The notes beneath the pieces are model-generated. The model searched no databases. It was given only the letters and a program-made list of their open reading frames with translations, and was not told where the DNA came from. Shown in pieces: positions 46,587-58,638 of a stretch of 64,000 nt of DNA (within the stretch, counting starts at the first letter, position 1; the number at the start of each line of letters is the position of its first letter). The DNA is taken from positions 5,455,679-5,519,678 of the forward strand of contig NC_081338.1 of assembly GCF_022539665.2 (NCBI RefSeq), given 5' to 3'. This DNA comes from Daphnia carinata. Lineage: Eukaryota > Arthropoda > Branchiopoda > Diplostraca > Daphniidae. Made by a program: the position numbers and the translations under genes.

Positions 46587-48697
46587 GCGGGGGCGAAAGA
46601 AATTTAAAAAAAAATGGGGGGGGGGGGGGGGGGGGACAGCGGCTGGACTCGATCCAATATGATCACGAATCCGTTTTTTTTTTTTTTTTGTTTTGCATTT
46701 ACGCAACGCAAATTGATGAGGGAGACGCTCCAGCCCTTAAAAAGTGATCACATTTTTCGAAAACCTTTTCAGGCGAAATTTTTTTGGGAAGGAAAAGAAA
46801 TGGTCATCTAGTGGAAAAAAAGACAAGCTATTGATTATAGTCGGCACTAGGCAAATATGTACGTCAAGGTAAATTATTTCCCTTTTTTTTTTTTTTTTTT
46901 TTTTCTTTATTTTATTACCCATCCCCCCCTCTCTTTTAGTTTTTAACGATGAAGGCTGGGCATGGCGTCGGTGAGCGTCACGGATTCAAACGGTAAGCGT
47001 CTCTTCACGCACCGCTAGTTACAAACACACGAGGAGGGGAAAATTTGATTAAATTTAAATACGAAATGTTAGGGGAGGGGGGGGGAGGAAAGAGTTATTA
47101 ACAGCGGACGCGTGAGTGTGTTGCGCCATATGGGGGTCAAGGCTCGTTGCCTAATTTCTCAATATTTTTTTTTTCGTGATTTTTTGCCCACCGAAAAGAT
47201 GGGGCCATTTTGTCAGTGCGCATCAATTGAAAGGGGAAGCAAAAAAAAAAATGGAGGTGACGGGCGCAACGGGGGTGCGTGAATCAATGTTCGAAACGCG
47301 TCGTTTTTCATTGGGGGGTTGTCATTTGTACAAAAGAAGCATTTTTGAATGAATTTGCACCGATGAAGGTGCGTGATACTTGCAACTAAATAGCCCCCCC
47401 GAACGAAGCAGAGAAAAGAAAGAAAATATTTTCCGTGTCAAGGTTTTTGTTTTTTTTTTCTGTTGGGAACGATACCGAGAAAAGAAAGACGTCGTGTAAT
47501 ACTCTCGTCCTCTCGAATGCTTTTGATGCGCCTCTGTCGGGAGTCTGTTGTGTGTCAATGCGGGAGAGAAAAATGATTGGCCACTCATCTAATAGGGCAA
47601 AGAACAAAATGGCCAAAAATTCCACTGGTGAAATTGAAAATACGAAATGCTCGAGCGAGAAATGAGGGTTTAAAGACGCCGCAGTCCCGCTGTTATGCAA
47701 ATGGGTTTTTTTTTTTTTTTTCTTTTTCTTTTTCTTTCTCTTTCTCGACGTCAAATGATGAAGTAAGGTTGGAAAAGAAGAATAAAAAGTTGTGACTTGG
47801 TGCTTGAACCGGGGGAGCACAAAGGTCAAACGAGGGAGGGGAAAGTTGCCGGGATGTTGAAGGTGACGGGCGAAACTGATTCACCTGTCATTCGTGTGCG
47901 CGTCCATTTTTCATTCACGCCGATTCTTATTCATTTTTTTTTTTTTTTTTTGATGGCACATGCCGTGACTCTCAATTTGCCTACTCTGTATCTTTTTCGG
48001 CCTCTTTTTCTCGTTCAAAACACGCCGAGATGAAAAGAAAATTGGCAATGGCGCGTGACGCTCTTTTGATTTTTTTTTTTTTTTTTTTTTTTGTCACCCG
48101 AATTATTCAAATGTGTCGCACACGGAGATGGCGAAAGCGTGTAGCGGTTCACTTCTCCCCCCCCCCCTTCTATTTTTGTTGTGAAACGAAACTTAGGCGT
48201 TGACGAATTTTGAAATGGCCGAACGAAAGAGAAACCGGCCCAACCGCTCGAATTCATTTTCTTTTCAAACAAACAAACAAAAAATCGTGTTTGGCTTCGT
48301 TGTCTTTTTTTGTTTTTCAAGCCCGAAATACGGGCTACACGTGCGTTCACAATCAACGGCTAAATTCGTTTGAACCGAGCGAAGGGAATAAAAACAAAAG
48401 TTGGGCGAGAAAGTGAAGGAAACGATTTTTGTTTTGTTTTTAGTCAGTCGGCGTTAATGTATTCACGAAAAGAAACGGCATGTCGAAATGAAAACGCGTG
48501 TTCCGTTTGCTCCAAATTGTTGGAAGTCGACAGATGCGATGGCGACGGATGTTTACACTGGCCAAAAAAAAAACGCATCGGCCGACCATTGGACAGACGT
48601 CGACGCTCTTCACTGATGACTCACGCAGCTTTTTTTGTTAGCTAAACGTCTCTCGTGACGGCCGTTATCGACTCAATCAAACATGGCCAAATTGGAC

Positions 48698-48734
48698 TTT
48701 TTTTGTTTTGTTTTGTTTTGTTTTGTTTTGTTTT
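48698..48734 (+). repeat. (TTTTG)n microsatellite
   Basis: Seven consecutive TTTTG-type units. Confidence 0.9.
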
Positions 48735-49579
48735 AACGACCGTAATGAACATTCATTGAAACGCTTTTTTTTTTTTGTTGATTGGCTCACTTGATTAAGA
48801 TCCCGTGAGTCACTCGACGCGAGCAAAAGGAAAAGTTTGCGGCCAAAAATTTCACTACTCCCGCAGGTCGAAACATTTGTTGTTTTTTTTTTGTTGTTGT
48901 TTTATTTCGATAGTGTGGCAGCACATTGAAAAGAAATTTTCGTTTTTTGTTGTTTTTTTTTTCATTTCAGCTTCAAAAAATCCCCCCGTGACGTGTTTCT
49001 CTTAAAAAGGCAGCCGCTAGACTTTGGTCTACTTTCGTATTCGATTCGAAATGTTGGCCAGCCCAATGGCCGTCTTTCATACCGTGATGGATGGGACGCG
49101 GATAAAGAGAACGACTTCTTTTTTTTTTTTTTTTTGCCTCGGACGGGGCCAAATGTTTTGGGCGTGGCTTGCGCTGCACACCTGTCGCAATTGCTAGTCA
49201 AATTGGTTGCATCCAATTAAGCCCCAAAGGACGTCGCTGCTTTTGTATTTTGCATCGACGTCCATCCCGTTTGTTTGTTTTGTTTTCCCCCAAGGTTTTT
49301 CCCTTTGCCAAGCCAATTGCTCTCGAATGCTAATTGATTGCAAAATGAAAGTAAAGCAAATGCCTTGGGACGTTTGAGTCGGAAATGATCCGACGATGAC
49401 GACGTTCTTCTCGTTCGTGACGCTGTGGGTGGGTGCGCGGGCCAGTCGGCAAGACAACGGGGTAGCCCGCCGATGGCAAACTGAAAACAACAAATAGATT
49501 CGACGTGTAATGTGATAGTCCAACACCACAGAATATGAATCATTTTGTTTGTGTGTGTGTGTCGAAAACCCGCCAAATA

Positions 49580-49580
<1 letters not shown>

Positions 49581-49614
<34 letters not shown>
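49581..49614 (+). repeat. (TG)n microsatellite
   Basis: Seventeen uninterrupted TG units. A shorter TG run lies just before it, at about 49547-49561. Confidence 0.95.
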
Positions 49615-49616
<2 letters not shown>

Positions 49617-49747
49617 AGAAGGTGAAAAAAAAAAAGAGAAAGAAAAAGGACGTAAAAGGAAGTAGGAAAAAAAGAGGCCCGAGGCTGAATACCTGTTGTG
49701 TCCTACAGCGAATAGAAGGAAGAGAAAGAAAAAAAAAATACGTAGGA

Positions 49748-49779
49748 GAGAGAAAGAGAGAGAGAGAGAGGGGGGGGGG
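49748..49779 (+). repeat. (GA)n / poly-G tract
   Basis: AGAGAAAGAGAGAGAGAGAG followed by ten G: a purine-only stretch. Confidence 0.8.
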
Positions 49780-50040
49780 GAAATATCATAAAGTTGGTGG
49801 CACGTTGAGTTGAACAGACCAGTCACTTTGCCGGTTGCGTTCAGCCCAGACACGCCGAGAAAACGAGTTCTCATTGCCATTTTCTCTTTTCTTACCTTTT
49901 TATCGCAATAGTTTTTTTTTTTTTTTTTAGAACGTAAGACGGCAGTTATTGTTTTCTATTTCAATCGAATTTTGTTGGTTTGAAAGTAGCGAGTTGTCAT
50001 TTCTGATTGTTTTTGTTTCTTCTTTGTGGTTTGATGTTGA

Positions 50041-50135
50041 ACGCCGAAAAACAGTGAAGACAACAGTGGAAAAGCATCGAGTGAAGTGAACTGAAACAAC
50101 TGCACTTGTTTGTTTCCAAAGTGCCTTACTGACAG
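50041..50135 (+). other. Probable noncoding first exon of the DOMON/b561 gene
   Basis: A clean GACAG/GTGAGC donor follows at 50136, and unbiased unique sequence precedes it. The next good acceptor with matching tract is GTTTTGCAG at 52458-52466, 145 bp before the start codon. If both are used, intron 1 is about 2.3 kb. This is inference from splice signals only; the left border is not defined. Confidence 0.35.
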
Positions 50136-52331
50136 GTGAGCACCTCTTTCTCTCTCTCTCTCTCACTGGAAAGAATTGCTACGTTAGGCTGGTACGTTGA
50201 TTTGCATGATAGAACGGACGCACTAACGGCGTGTGGCAATAGTACCAAAATGTTACTCTAACGGATTTTTTTTTCTTTTACTATTTTCTGACGGCTTTGG
50301 CACTCGTTTGTCTTAACCAGTACGCAACCAGTTTCTTTTGTTTCTTTTGTGCTACATAGAAAATTGTAGGTTGTTTTTTTTTTTTTTTCTCCAAAATTTC
50401 TCAATCGTGTTGAAAATCTCGACAGGTAGAAACGATAGGGAAATAGAAAAAAAAAGAGTGGTGGTGATTGCGTCTCGTTTGCCAATGTGCTTCGGCCAAT
50501 GTCACAATAGCCGGGCACATCATTTTATTGGTATGGTTACCATGAGGTCGTATAATAAGTTAACAACGCCATTTTCAAAGCTGTTAACAGTGAGTTGGCC
50601 ATTGATTGTCGCAGCTGGTCAGCCATGCTTTCCTTCTTCAATTGCTTTTTTTTTTTTTTTTTTTTCTTTGGCACAGATTTCGGAAAATGCATTTGGTTTT
50701 TGTTTTTCATTGCTTTCACGTTTTTTTTTTTTTTTTTTTTTTTTTATTGGCATTCAAATGACGTGACCCAAAAACCTGTTACATTCGCCGAAAAATATCG
50801 TTAAAAAAAAAATCAAATCATTGGCTCCAATCAATGGCCGATTGCATACGTCTGACTCTTTTTGTTTCGGTTCTCATGTTCGAAGAAGCCAAAAAAAAAA
50901 AAAAAAAAGTTATCAATGTCACTATTAACCTTGGATGACGGGGAGGAGGGGAACGATAAAGAAAACGACAGGGGAGCGAGTTTCCATTTTTTTTTTATTT
51001 TTTTTAAACAAAAACCAAAAAACAAAAAACAGGTGTATTTAAAAAAAAAAGGGGGGGGGGGTTTAGTTGGCAACCTTGTTTCGAAAATGGACTTCCGCGT
51101 ATGCGACTGATTGCGTTCGCCTTCGAATCGGAAAAACCTGTGTAAAGGAACAGAGAGAAAAAGAAGGTGATTATTTAAAGTGGTGAAGGAGCGTACAGGA
51201 AATACCCGTAAAGCTCTAGTGAGTTGCGTCAAAGACCTTCTCTCCCTTTTCCTGCCAGTCTTTTGATGTTTTGAACCATCTTTTTCTTTTTTTTTTAATT
51301 AGTCAACCATTTCCACCAAGAGTGGCTTTGTTTTTTTTGTTTTTTTTGGCCTGCTCACGCGTGCGCCTCCGACACAACGAAAAAATGTTGATTACTTGGC
51401 ATAATTATAGCTGCATGACGGTTGAAATGGCAGGACCAAGTGTTCGACCTCATTCGTTGGCCGATTTTGGTTTGAAAGCCAGCTGGCGTTTCATCAGGGG
51501 TAGTAAGCCGGGGCAAAAAGTACCAGTGACATTGATTTGCATCGATCCGGAAACTATTCCCAATCATTCGCAGCGCAGTTGTTTGTGTGCTGCGCATTGG
51601 ACAAGGCGCGACTTGCCAATCGTTTCCATCGCCTTGACGACCACCAAAGGTAAACAGAAATGTGGGCGAAAAAATGAATAGAAACGAGGTGGTTTGGCTC
51701 TTTGATTTTTGTCGAGAATCTCTGACGTTAAAACAGTGCGCTATTGTTCTTGCAATCGTAAATCTGTCGTACGGCCGGGGGTAATTGTATCTATTTCCAA
51801 CTTTTAATGAACAATTCGCCACTTGGGAGATTTCTCTTCTGCTCGAAATTTTTATCTTTTATTTCCTAGTTTTTTTTGTTGTTTTTTTTGTGCCCCTTTT
51901 TATTCAGTGGTTTTTTTTTTTTTTTTGTTGAAACGGCTATTGTGTTTTTAGCTTCGTGATTACGCGCATCCGCCAGCAACGACTTAAGATCTTTTCTTTT
52001 GAGGTGGGGGGGGGTTGTAGCCCTCCCACCTCGTTAACATCTTGCACAGTCACGACCTACTATATACTACGGGAGTATGTTGTTCACGTTTCGATCACGA
52101 TCTCACTTTACTTTCTTCAGCTGTTGCTCAATCGGAAAAGGGCGTGTCGGTTTTTTTTTTGCCTTACATCATTGCGAATTTCATTCCACCACCAGATGCC
52201 ACTTTTGTTGTTCATTTATTTACATTTTCATGCTGGTAGATTTTGCTCGGCTGATTTCGTAATGGCGGGAAAAACAGTTTGTCCTTTTGGCATTTCCTCT
52301 TTTCGCTTGTGGTGTGTCTGTTTACTCCAAG

Positions 52332-52391
52332 TGATCCAATGATCTGTGTCTTCCCTCCCCCCACCGGGGGGAAGACACAGATCATGGATCA
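52332..52391 (+). repeat. Inverted repeat (hairpin)
   Basis: ATGATCTGTGTCTTCCC (52339-52355) is followed, after a short C/G-rich loop, by its exact complement (52369-52385). The outer TGATCC on each side also pairs, with one bulged A, extending the stem to about 23-24 bp. Confidence 0.85.
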
Positions 52392-52431
52392 AGAGATATG
52401 AGAACGAGTGTGTTTATGTCACGTCGTTTGA

Positions 52432-52457
<26 letters not shown>
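52432..52457 (+). repeat. (CT)n microsatellite at splice acceptor
   Basis: Thirteen CT units directly before GTTTTGCAG. It appears to serve as the pyrimidine tract of the 5' UTR acceptor. Confidence 0.9.
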
Positions 52458-52462
<5 letters not shown>

Positions 52463-52611
52463 GCAGCAGCTGCCGTAGAACGTGGCTGGGCCCCACATCT
52501 CAACCTCTTTTGCAGTCGATTCCCTGCGGTTGCGCTTGTCGGCTATCAATTCTACTTAAGCACATCGCAAACAAACTCTTGAATTCCTCTTGCCTGCGAA
52601 ACCGTCTCGAC

Positions 52612-55600
52612 ATGAAGAGGCACATGCTAGCTGTTCAGGTGGCCTTCCTCTTGACTGTTGGATGGATCCAGCAGTCGACCGGGTACGGAAGAGGAGCACC
52701 CGACACCACCTGCTCCACCATGCTGCCCAGAGTGAGTAAAAGTCCAATTCGCAAAAGCATTCAAGTGTTTGCCATTTAAATGTGTCTTGTCTTGGCTTTC
52801 AGCACGGTCCCAATCCTCAGACGTCTCCTTCTCCCTACTCAACCACACCGCTACAGGTAGGCTGCCCGTTCAGCTCAAGTGCTTTTCTTTACCTTCATCT
52901 GGAGAGCCAAGCAAGCGGGGTGGCTAAACTCGTGATTTATTTTGCGTGGGGATGAATTCGCAGACTGGTGTGGAACCTGGAGGTGTGATGACCGTCAGGC
53001 TTGCAGCCATCAATCCTGCAGATAATTTCAGGGGTTTCCTCATTCACGCCAGCAATGCGAGCAGCCAGTCGTTCGTGGCACTAGGCAGCTTTGTCAACCC
53101 GCCAACCAACACCAAATTAGTCACTTGCTCCCCGGGACTGCAGGTACATTAATCATTTTTTTTTTTTTTTTTTTAACACTCAGAAAAGGTTGCATGGCGG
53201 CTGTGTAACATTCTCTTGACTCGACAGAATTCTCTGACACACGGCGATGGTCGGGGCAAAACTAGTTTGGACATCACGTGGCAGGCGCCGCCCGATTACC
53301 AAGGAGACGTTCAATTTAGGTTTGTTGTCTCTCACAGACTCGCTGTATCAGATGAATAAATGAAAAAGCATTGGCATGTGCATTGAAACAGGGCCACCTT
53401 TGTCAAAGATTATAATACGTTTTGGACGCAAGTACCTGCCGTTGCGTTGGTACGTGTCGGTCGCGCCAACGGTGTGGTAACGCCCGCCTATCAGGCACCC
53501 ACGACGTACAGCCGCGATCAGGCTTCGTATCCTTACGTGCCGCCCTCAACGTCGACGTCGACGGTGCCAACAACAACAACAACAACTACGACGTCATCGA
53601 CGACGACGACGACGACGACGACTCGAGGCGTCAGTACTTCCCCGAATCCCAGCACTACGCAATGGAGTTTTGCCAAACAGGTTGCCTCACCCCGCATTTG
53701 CTTATTTATGTTTTGACCCACTTTTATTGACGTTTTTTTTTATTGATATTCCGTTTTGGCGATTAGACTCCAGCGCCGACGGCGTCTGCACAGCTGCCGT
53801 CCGTCTACATGGGTTGTGGTGATGTCAAGGGTTGTTTCGGCCTGCAGGGAGGCACGTGCGTGCAGGACGGCTCCTGCTCAGCCATGGTCACCTACGCCGT
53901 GAAAGGCCAGCGTTATGAATTCGAATTGTGGGCCACCAGTACGCCGGCCAATGCCTACGTGGCCGTTGCCTTCTCCGACGACAGCCTTATGGGCGAGGAT
54001 AGCGTGTCTGAGTGCACGTTGGTCAATGGCAAAGTCAACGCCTACATGTCCTACAACGAAGGCAAAAGCAACACACGACTTCGAGACGTATATCATTTGT
54101 TTTTTGTTTTTTTTTTTTGTTTTTTTTTGTAGAAAATTCACTTTTTATGCCACTTTTTAATGGCTTAGTTTTTATTGGCAACTTTTTTTTTTTTTGTTTG
54201 TTTGTTTGGTTGTTTTTCTATTTTTAATAGGCGACTGGTGGACTGAAATTGATCGAGGGAAAGTACAGCGACGGCAATTTGTACTGCCGTTTCGAGCGTC
54301 AAGCGCTGTTGGTCGTTGCCGATAAACATTTTGACATGGCCAAGGAATACCACCTATTTTTGGCACGTGGCCCGGCCTCGGACAATGGCATTTCGTATCA
54401 CGATAGGCAAAGATCGGTCTCGGCTCGTTCGGTCCGCCTTGCCGAAACGGGTTCAGTTGGCGCCAGTAAAGGTATTAGTATTATCTTTTATTTTTATTTA
54501 TTGAGATCGTTTTAACTGGGAGAACATAACGAGGCGATTCTGCTCTGCTCTGCTCTGCTCTGCTCTGCTCGTCGTTACCAGGTACATTGGTCAAACTTCA
54601 CGGAGCATTTATGGTGGCCGCTTGGATGTTTGCTGCGTCATGCGGAATCTTGTTTGCTCGTTACTTCCGACTCACCTGGGTTGGCAAACAGCTCGGGGGC
54701 AAAGATCTTTGGTTTGTGGTGAGTTTTCGTTTTTTTTTTTTTTTTTTTTTTTTTGTTTTTTGTTTTCTTTCATCGCAGCTGGTGGACACGCGTTTGTCAT
54801 TTGTTGTCTTCCCTTTTCCTAGTTCCATCGCATCTTGATGATCATCACGTGGCTGTTGACGGTCATCGCTTTTATTCTCATTTTTATCGAACTGGGAGGC
54901 TGGACGTCTCTCCCTGTGACGACGAATCCCCATGCCGTCATCGGCGTCGTTACCACCGTCTTGGCTTTTATTCAACCTTTCATGGCCTATTTCCGGCCAC
55001 ATCCTGGCACGCCCAAACGTTTCATTTTCAACTGGGCTCATTGGCTAGTTGGCAATTCGGCTCACATACTCGGCAGTATGTTTTCATTCATAACAATAAT
55101 TTCTCTCGGTTTCCCATTCATTGATGATTCATTGCATTCAATGTAGTTGTCTGCATCTTTTTGGCCGTCGACTTGGACAAGGCCGCCATTCCCTACTGGG
55201 TCAATTGGCTCCTGGTTGCCTATGTGGCCGTGCATGCCGCCAGTCACCTTGTTTTATCGGTATCATCTTTCCAACTGTTAATTTTACACACTATTTTATC
55301 TATTGTTTTTAGTTGGCTCAGTGTTGTTATCACGCCGATGGAAGCAGGAAGCCAACGGCCGTCTTTGCGATGCGCGATCTGGCTCCTCACCAGAGCAATC
55401 AAAACCATTTCTACTCGACACAACAAGACAAGAAGGAAGATGCTCACGTAAGTAGTCGATACATTCGTGTTTTTTTTTTTTACATTTCGGATGTTATTCT
55501 TTTCTTTTGCTCCTCGTCGTCTATAGGGTTCCATGTTCCGTCGGATTATGCTTGGAATTTACATTGTGATGGTAGCCAGTTTTGCGGTTGCCGTCATTGC

Positions 55601-55634
55601 TACAATAGTCAATGGTCCCTGGGCCAAGCAATGA
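52612..55634 (+). CDS. Ferric-chelate reductase 1-like: Reeler, DOMON and cytochrome b561 domains
   Basis: Twelve exons (52612-52731, 52803-52856, 52964-53143, 53228-53319, 53392-53680, 53767-54087, 54231-54471, 54582-54718, 54823-55075, 55147-55259, 55313-55447, 55527-55634) give 680 residues in one frame. Order: signal peptide (1-25); Reeler domain (about 30-170; C-STMLPRHGPNPQ, NFRGFLIHA); Thr-rich linker (about 195-225); DOMON domain (about 265-405; MGCGDVKGCFG, VAVAFSDDSLMGEDSVSEC); then a six-helix cytochrome b561 core (about 435-630) and a last membrane helix (650-672). Heme-ligand histidines are present in KLHGAFM, NPHAVIGVV and NWAHWLVG. Proteins of this type (FRRS1, fly CG8399) move electrons across membranes and may reduce ferric iron. 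No damage seen. Confidence 0.93.
53562..53628 (+). repeat. Thr-codon repeat in linker exon
   Basis: ACA then ACG triplets encode an almost pure Thr run inside exon 5 of the DOMON/b561 gene. It is likely an O-glycosylated linker and length-variable between individuals. Confidence 0.8.
54541..54570 (+). repeat. (TGCTC)n minisatellite in intron 7
   Basis: Six pentamer units a few bases upstream of the exon-8 acceptor (exon starts 54582), so it doubles as the pyrimidine tract. Confidence 0.9.
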
Positions 55635-57500
55635 GCTGTCGTAATATTTTATTTTTCATTTTAATCATCCTTTTGATTTACTGAGTGATTGTTGTTTTTT
55701 TTTTTTACCTGTACGATAAACAAACTGGTAACTGGTAGAAGGCAACCGAACTATATTTGTACCGTATATTGTAAAGTAATCTTTTTGAAAAACTGAGTGC
55801 GATCTCTTTTTTAATGTCGTTTAAAAATGGAAAGAAAAAAAAAAAAAAAAAAAAAAAAAGACAAAACCAAACTTTGTATTGTTTGACGAATTGTCGCATA
55901 TGTCTAGTGTGAATCCTTTAAACAAAACAAATTGTCACTGGGCTGGGTTTCTTTCTACTATTTTCACTATCGTTTGAATAATTATTGCTATGTGTATTAT
56001 GAATATTTCCTTTGTTCCTCGCTATATATATTCAACGCTATAGTTGCACTTATTAAACGTTAAGGTTTTTACTATTTTTTTACCCTCATTACAACACTGT
56101 CACAAAACTTTGCTGGAGCCATACCACCATCTAGGTAAACTGTCTACAACGCTTTCTCTATTGCAGGATGTATCTCTTCAATATTGCCACTGATGGTGTT
56201 GGCTACGCCTTCTCATTTGCTGTCTGCAAAAGGTTCGGGATTATACCTACCACAAAAACACAACTTACCATTGTTGACAGTCTTGCTGGGACGAAAAGCC
56301 AAGAGTTCTGTCACCACTTTTGAAACTGTCCACAGTTCACTTCCTCCCTAGAAATCCAAACAGCATGAAAAGATGACTGTTATTGTGGGATTATTACCGA
56401 TCTGGGATGAAAACCACTAAAAAGGTACGTTGATTTTAATTACCAGGCAGAGTATACGACTACAAGGAAATAGCACTAATAAATTTTTAGAAGTAATTAG
56501 TCTTAATTCTGGAAAATTTACTATACCTTTTAGATCATTTGTTAGAAGGTATTCTTCAGTCATACTTTCAAGTTTTATCAAAAATAGTACGGAGATTCCA
56601 AATCGGTGACCGGGGGTTTCTTTCTGGTCTTTAGTGATGTCTAACAATTTGCAAAAGAAACAATTGGTGATTCCATAATTTCAAATGGTTTTGCTCCGCC
56701 CAAATAATGACCTCTGAAATCTTGATGGTGCCATTCCTCGTAGTAGTTACACCCACTGTTTTAAAATATAAAATCTATTGTTATCTAAGAAGTAATTAAC
56801 AAGGTTTTCAAATACTTGCATCAGAAATTTGCTGGGGCTTGAGCTTTGGCAGATTTACTAAACTTGCTCTTTCAGGCAATTTTCTTTTCGTCTCATCATT
56901 GGGTTTAATTTGGATTGCATTTCAGGTAATGTCCTTGCATGGCTTTGTTAGCTTTCTCTCTAAGTCTTTAAAGAAATTAGTAAATAATGATGTAGAATTA
57001 CCACATAGTAGAAGCTTTGTTGTAAATCCAGAATTGTTCGATTTTAACTAAACGTATGGAATATGGCAATCCGTTTTTCCCCCCAAAAAAAAGAATTTCG
57101 GCTGTTTTTTCCTTATTTAACACCTATGGCCACCTATCGGCCAGATTCCTATTTAATTTTTTTAATACGACTTTGCGCATTCTAGCCATATAAATATATA
57201 ATTTTTTTAATTAATAACTTTATTTGATTAAAATGTAACTAAACAATAACTATTTTGTCATATTCTACTTATGTTACTTAATTATTATTACTATTAACTA
57301 TCTGAAAACTGAACTTTACGAACTTTGAAAGACCATGTTATGTTAATTTACTATAGTTTACGACTGAAATTATGCAGATCTTGTGTACCTTGTAAAGGAG
57401 AACATAGTTCATTTTTTAAATTTTCGAAATTTTAACTTTCGGTATAACTTCCGGTTTGAAAATGCTTAATAACTCACTATCTGTTGGTCTGAATGAAAAA
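55635..57500. other. AT-rich intergenic, one exon-like piece
   Basis: 3' UTR of the DOMON gene, then unassigned DNA. On the minus strand, 56357-56279 looks like an exon (GSELWTVSKVVTELLAFRPS then a GGTAAGT donor). Nearby 56215-56100 reads ANTISGNIEEIHPAIEKAL before a stop. The pieces hint at another decayed gene; I do not recognise it. Confidence 0.3.
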
Positions 57501-57504
57501 AGAA

Positions 57505-57705
57505 CCACATTTTCGTAATCCTCGTAAAATTTGGGATCGAATCCGTGTGTCAGTAGAAAATATCCGAAAATCGTCAAAAATCGCAAATTTCCCTGAACTA
57601 TAGTTCAGGAAAAATCGCGATTTTGGCCAAATTGGACTTTTCGCCAAAAACAGGTCAAAATACGTCAGACAAACATTAAATTTCACGAGGATCACGAAAA
57701 TCATG
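57505..57705. repeat. Long imperfect foldback (inverted repeat) element
   Basis: The centre is an exact 18-bp palindrome, CCTGAACTATAGTTCAGG (57592-57609). Outward, TTTTCGTAATCCTCGTAAAA (57510-57529) pairs with its near-complement at 57681-57700, and stretches between also pair partly. ACTTCCGG words flank it on both sides. Confidence 0.7.
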
Positions 57706-57850
57706 TTTGTTTTGTTGTGGACCCAGTGTTTCTGGAGATATAGGCTACTTCCGGTCACTTCCGGTATATATATTTTTTCAACCACCACTAGGTGGCAATC
57801 CAAGTTCTCTATCCATTTAGGTACAAGAAAGTATTGTGCGTTAAATTCCA

Positions 57851-57925
57851 TGAATTACGGCTCATTGGGTGAGCATCGACTTGTGATGCTGTAGATGAAT
57901 GGTTCGAGCCCCACCAAAGAGATAG
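57851..57925 (+). repeat. Degenerate tRNA-like sequence, first in array
   Basis: It has the GCTC/GAGC D-stem with GG in the loop and a TTCGA T-loop core, but the anticodon and acceptor stems pair poorly. Confidence 0.35.
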
Positions 57926-58081
57926 CAAGTAAATTATTTGAATGCTGATTCACTTTATTGACGTTATCGTGAACAGTCTGAAAGCGATTTAATAGGTGAG
58001 CTTGGGCTACTTCAAATTATTATTGCAAGTGTGAACATGTTACCTTTAAATTACTAGCAAACGTGGGAACTTTTGACGTAT

Positions 58082-58151
58082 GACTCATGGCTCAACGGTT
58101 GAGCATCGGCACTGCATGCCGAAGGTTTGGTGTTCGATTCCCAAATGAGTC
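58082..58151 (+). other. tRNA-like 70-mer, anticodon loop position TGC
   Basis: A cloverleaf can be drawn. The acceptor stem GACTCAT/ATGAGTC is a perfect 7 bp, the D-stem is GCTC/GAGC, and the anticodon stem TCGGC/GCCGA has a 7-nt loop ACTGCAT. The T-arm keeps TTCGATT, but the canonical 5-bp T-stem register has mismatches; TTTGG/CCAAA would pair with a 10-nt loop. No T-run terminator follows. Either a diverged tRNA or a tRNA-derived repeat. Confidence 0.5.
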
Positions 58152-58358
58152 AAATTACATTCTTATGTAATAATAGTGTATTTCGGGAATACCGTTCTAT
58201 GAATTAAAAATATGAGCAAATGTTGCTTCAATTTGCTAACGTTATCATGAATAGTCTATGAGCAATTAAATAAGTTAGCTCGGGATTTCTAAATATTTAT
58301 AGCAAAGGTGAACAAGTTATCTTCAAGTTACTAGCAAACCTGGTAATTTTTGAAACGT

Positions 58359-58428
58359 GATTCATGGCTCGATGGTAGAGCATCGGCCCCGTTCGCCGAA
58401 GGTATGGTGATCGATACGCAAACGAGTC
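58359..58428 (+). other. tRNA-like 70-mer, anticodon loop position CGT
   Basis: Same 70-nt architecture. Acceptor GATTCAT/ACGAGTC pairs with one wobble and one mismatch; anticodon stem TCGGC/GCCGA; loop CCCGTTC. The T-stem is weak. Confidence 0.45.
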
Positions 58429-58569
58429 AAATTAGTTTCTTACAAAGAAGCCGTTCATGAATGTTATTATGAATGGTCTAAAAGTTATCTTGGGTTAACA
58501 TAACTTATTATTGCAAGTGTAAACACGTTACCTTGAATGTAATGGCAAATGTGGAATGATAAGATATAT

Positions 58570-58638
58570 GAATCATAGCTCAACTGTTCAGCATCGGCGC
58601 GGTACGCCGAAGTTTGGTGTTCGATCCCCAAAAGAGTC
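58570..58638 (+). other. tRNA-like 69-mer, anticodon loop position GGT
   Basis: Anticodon stem TCGGC/GCCGA with loop GCGGTAC. The D-stem is partly broken (GCTC/CAGC) and the acceptor has two mismatches. More decayed than its neighbours. Confidence 0.4.

Larger units (their letters stand above)
43590..50040. other. Long homopolymer-rich noncoding region
   Basis: No coding gene is supported over this stretch. It is full of T/A runs of 10-30, several C or G runs (for example C at about 45150-45165 and 20 G at 46616-46635) and short repeats. ORFs here are low-complexity, such as poly-Lys, poly-Phe or Thr-His repeats. The TATA-less sequence between runs is rich in CG and TCG words, unlike the AT-rich intergenic DNA elsewhere in the window. 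It might be regulatory DNA or a long noncoding transcript. Confidence 0.4.
50136..52466 (+). other. Putative first intron of the DOMON/b561 gene
   Basis: Homopolymer-rich like the preceding region, with no coding gene supported. It ends in a (CT)n tract (52432-52457) and GCAG. A 24-bp-stem hairpin lies at 52332-52391. Confidence 0.35.

Noticed and set aside
46215-46706. 163-codon minus-strand ORF rich in Lys and Pro
   Set aside because: Produced by T and G homopolymers read on the other strand.
49194-49880. 228-codon minus-strand ORF with Thr-His repeats
   Set aside because: It is the translation of the (TG)n and (GA)n microsatellites plus poly-A; no conserved domain or splice structure.
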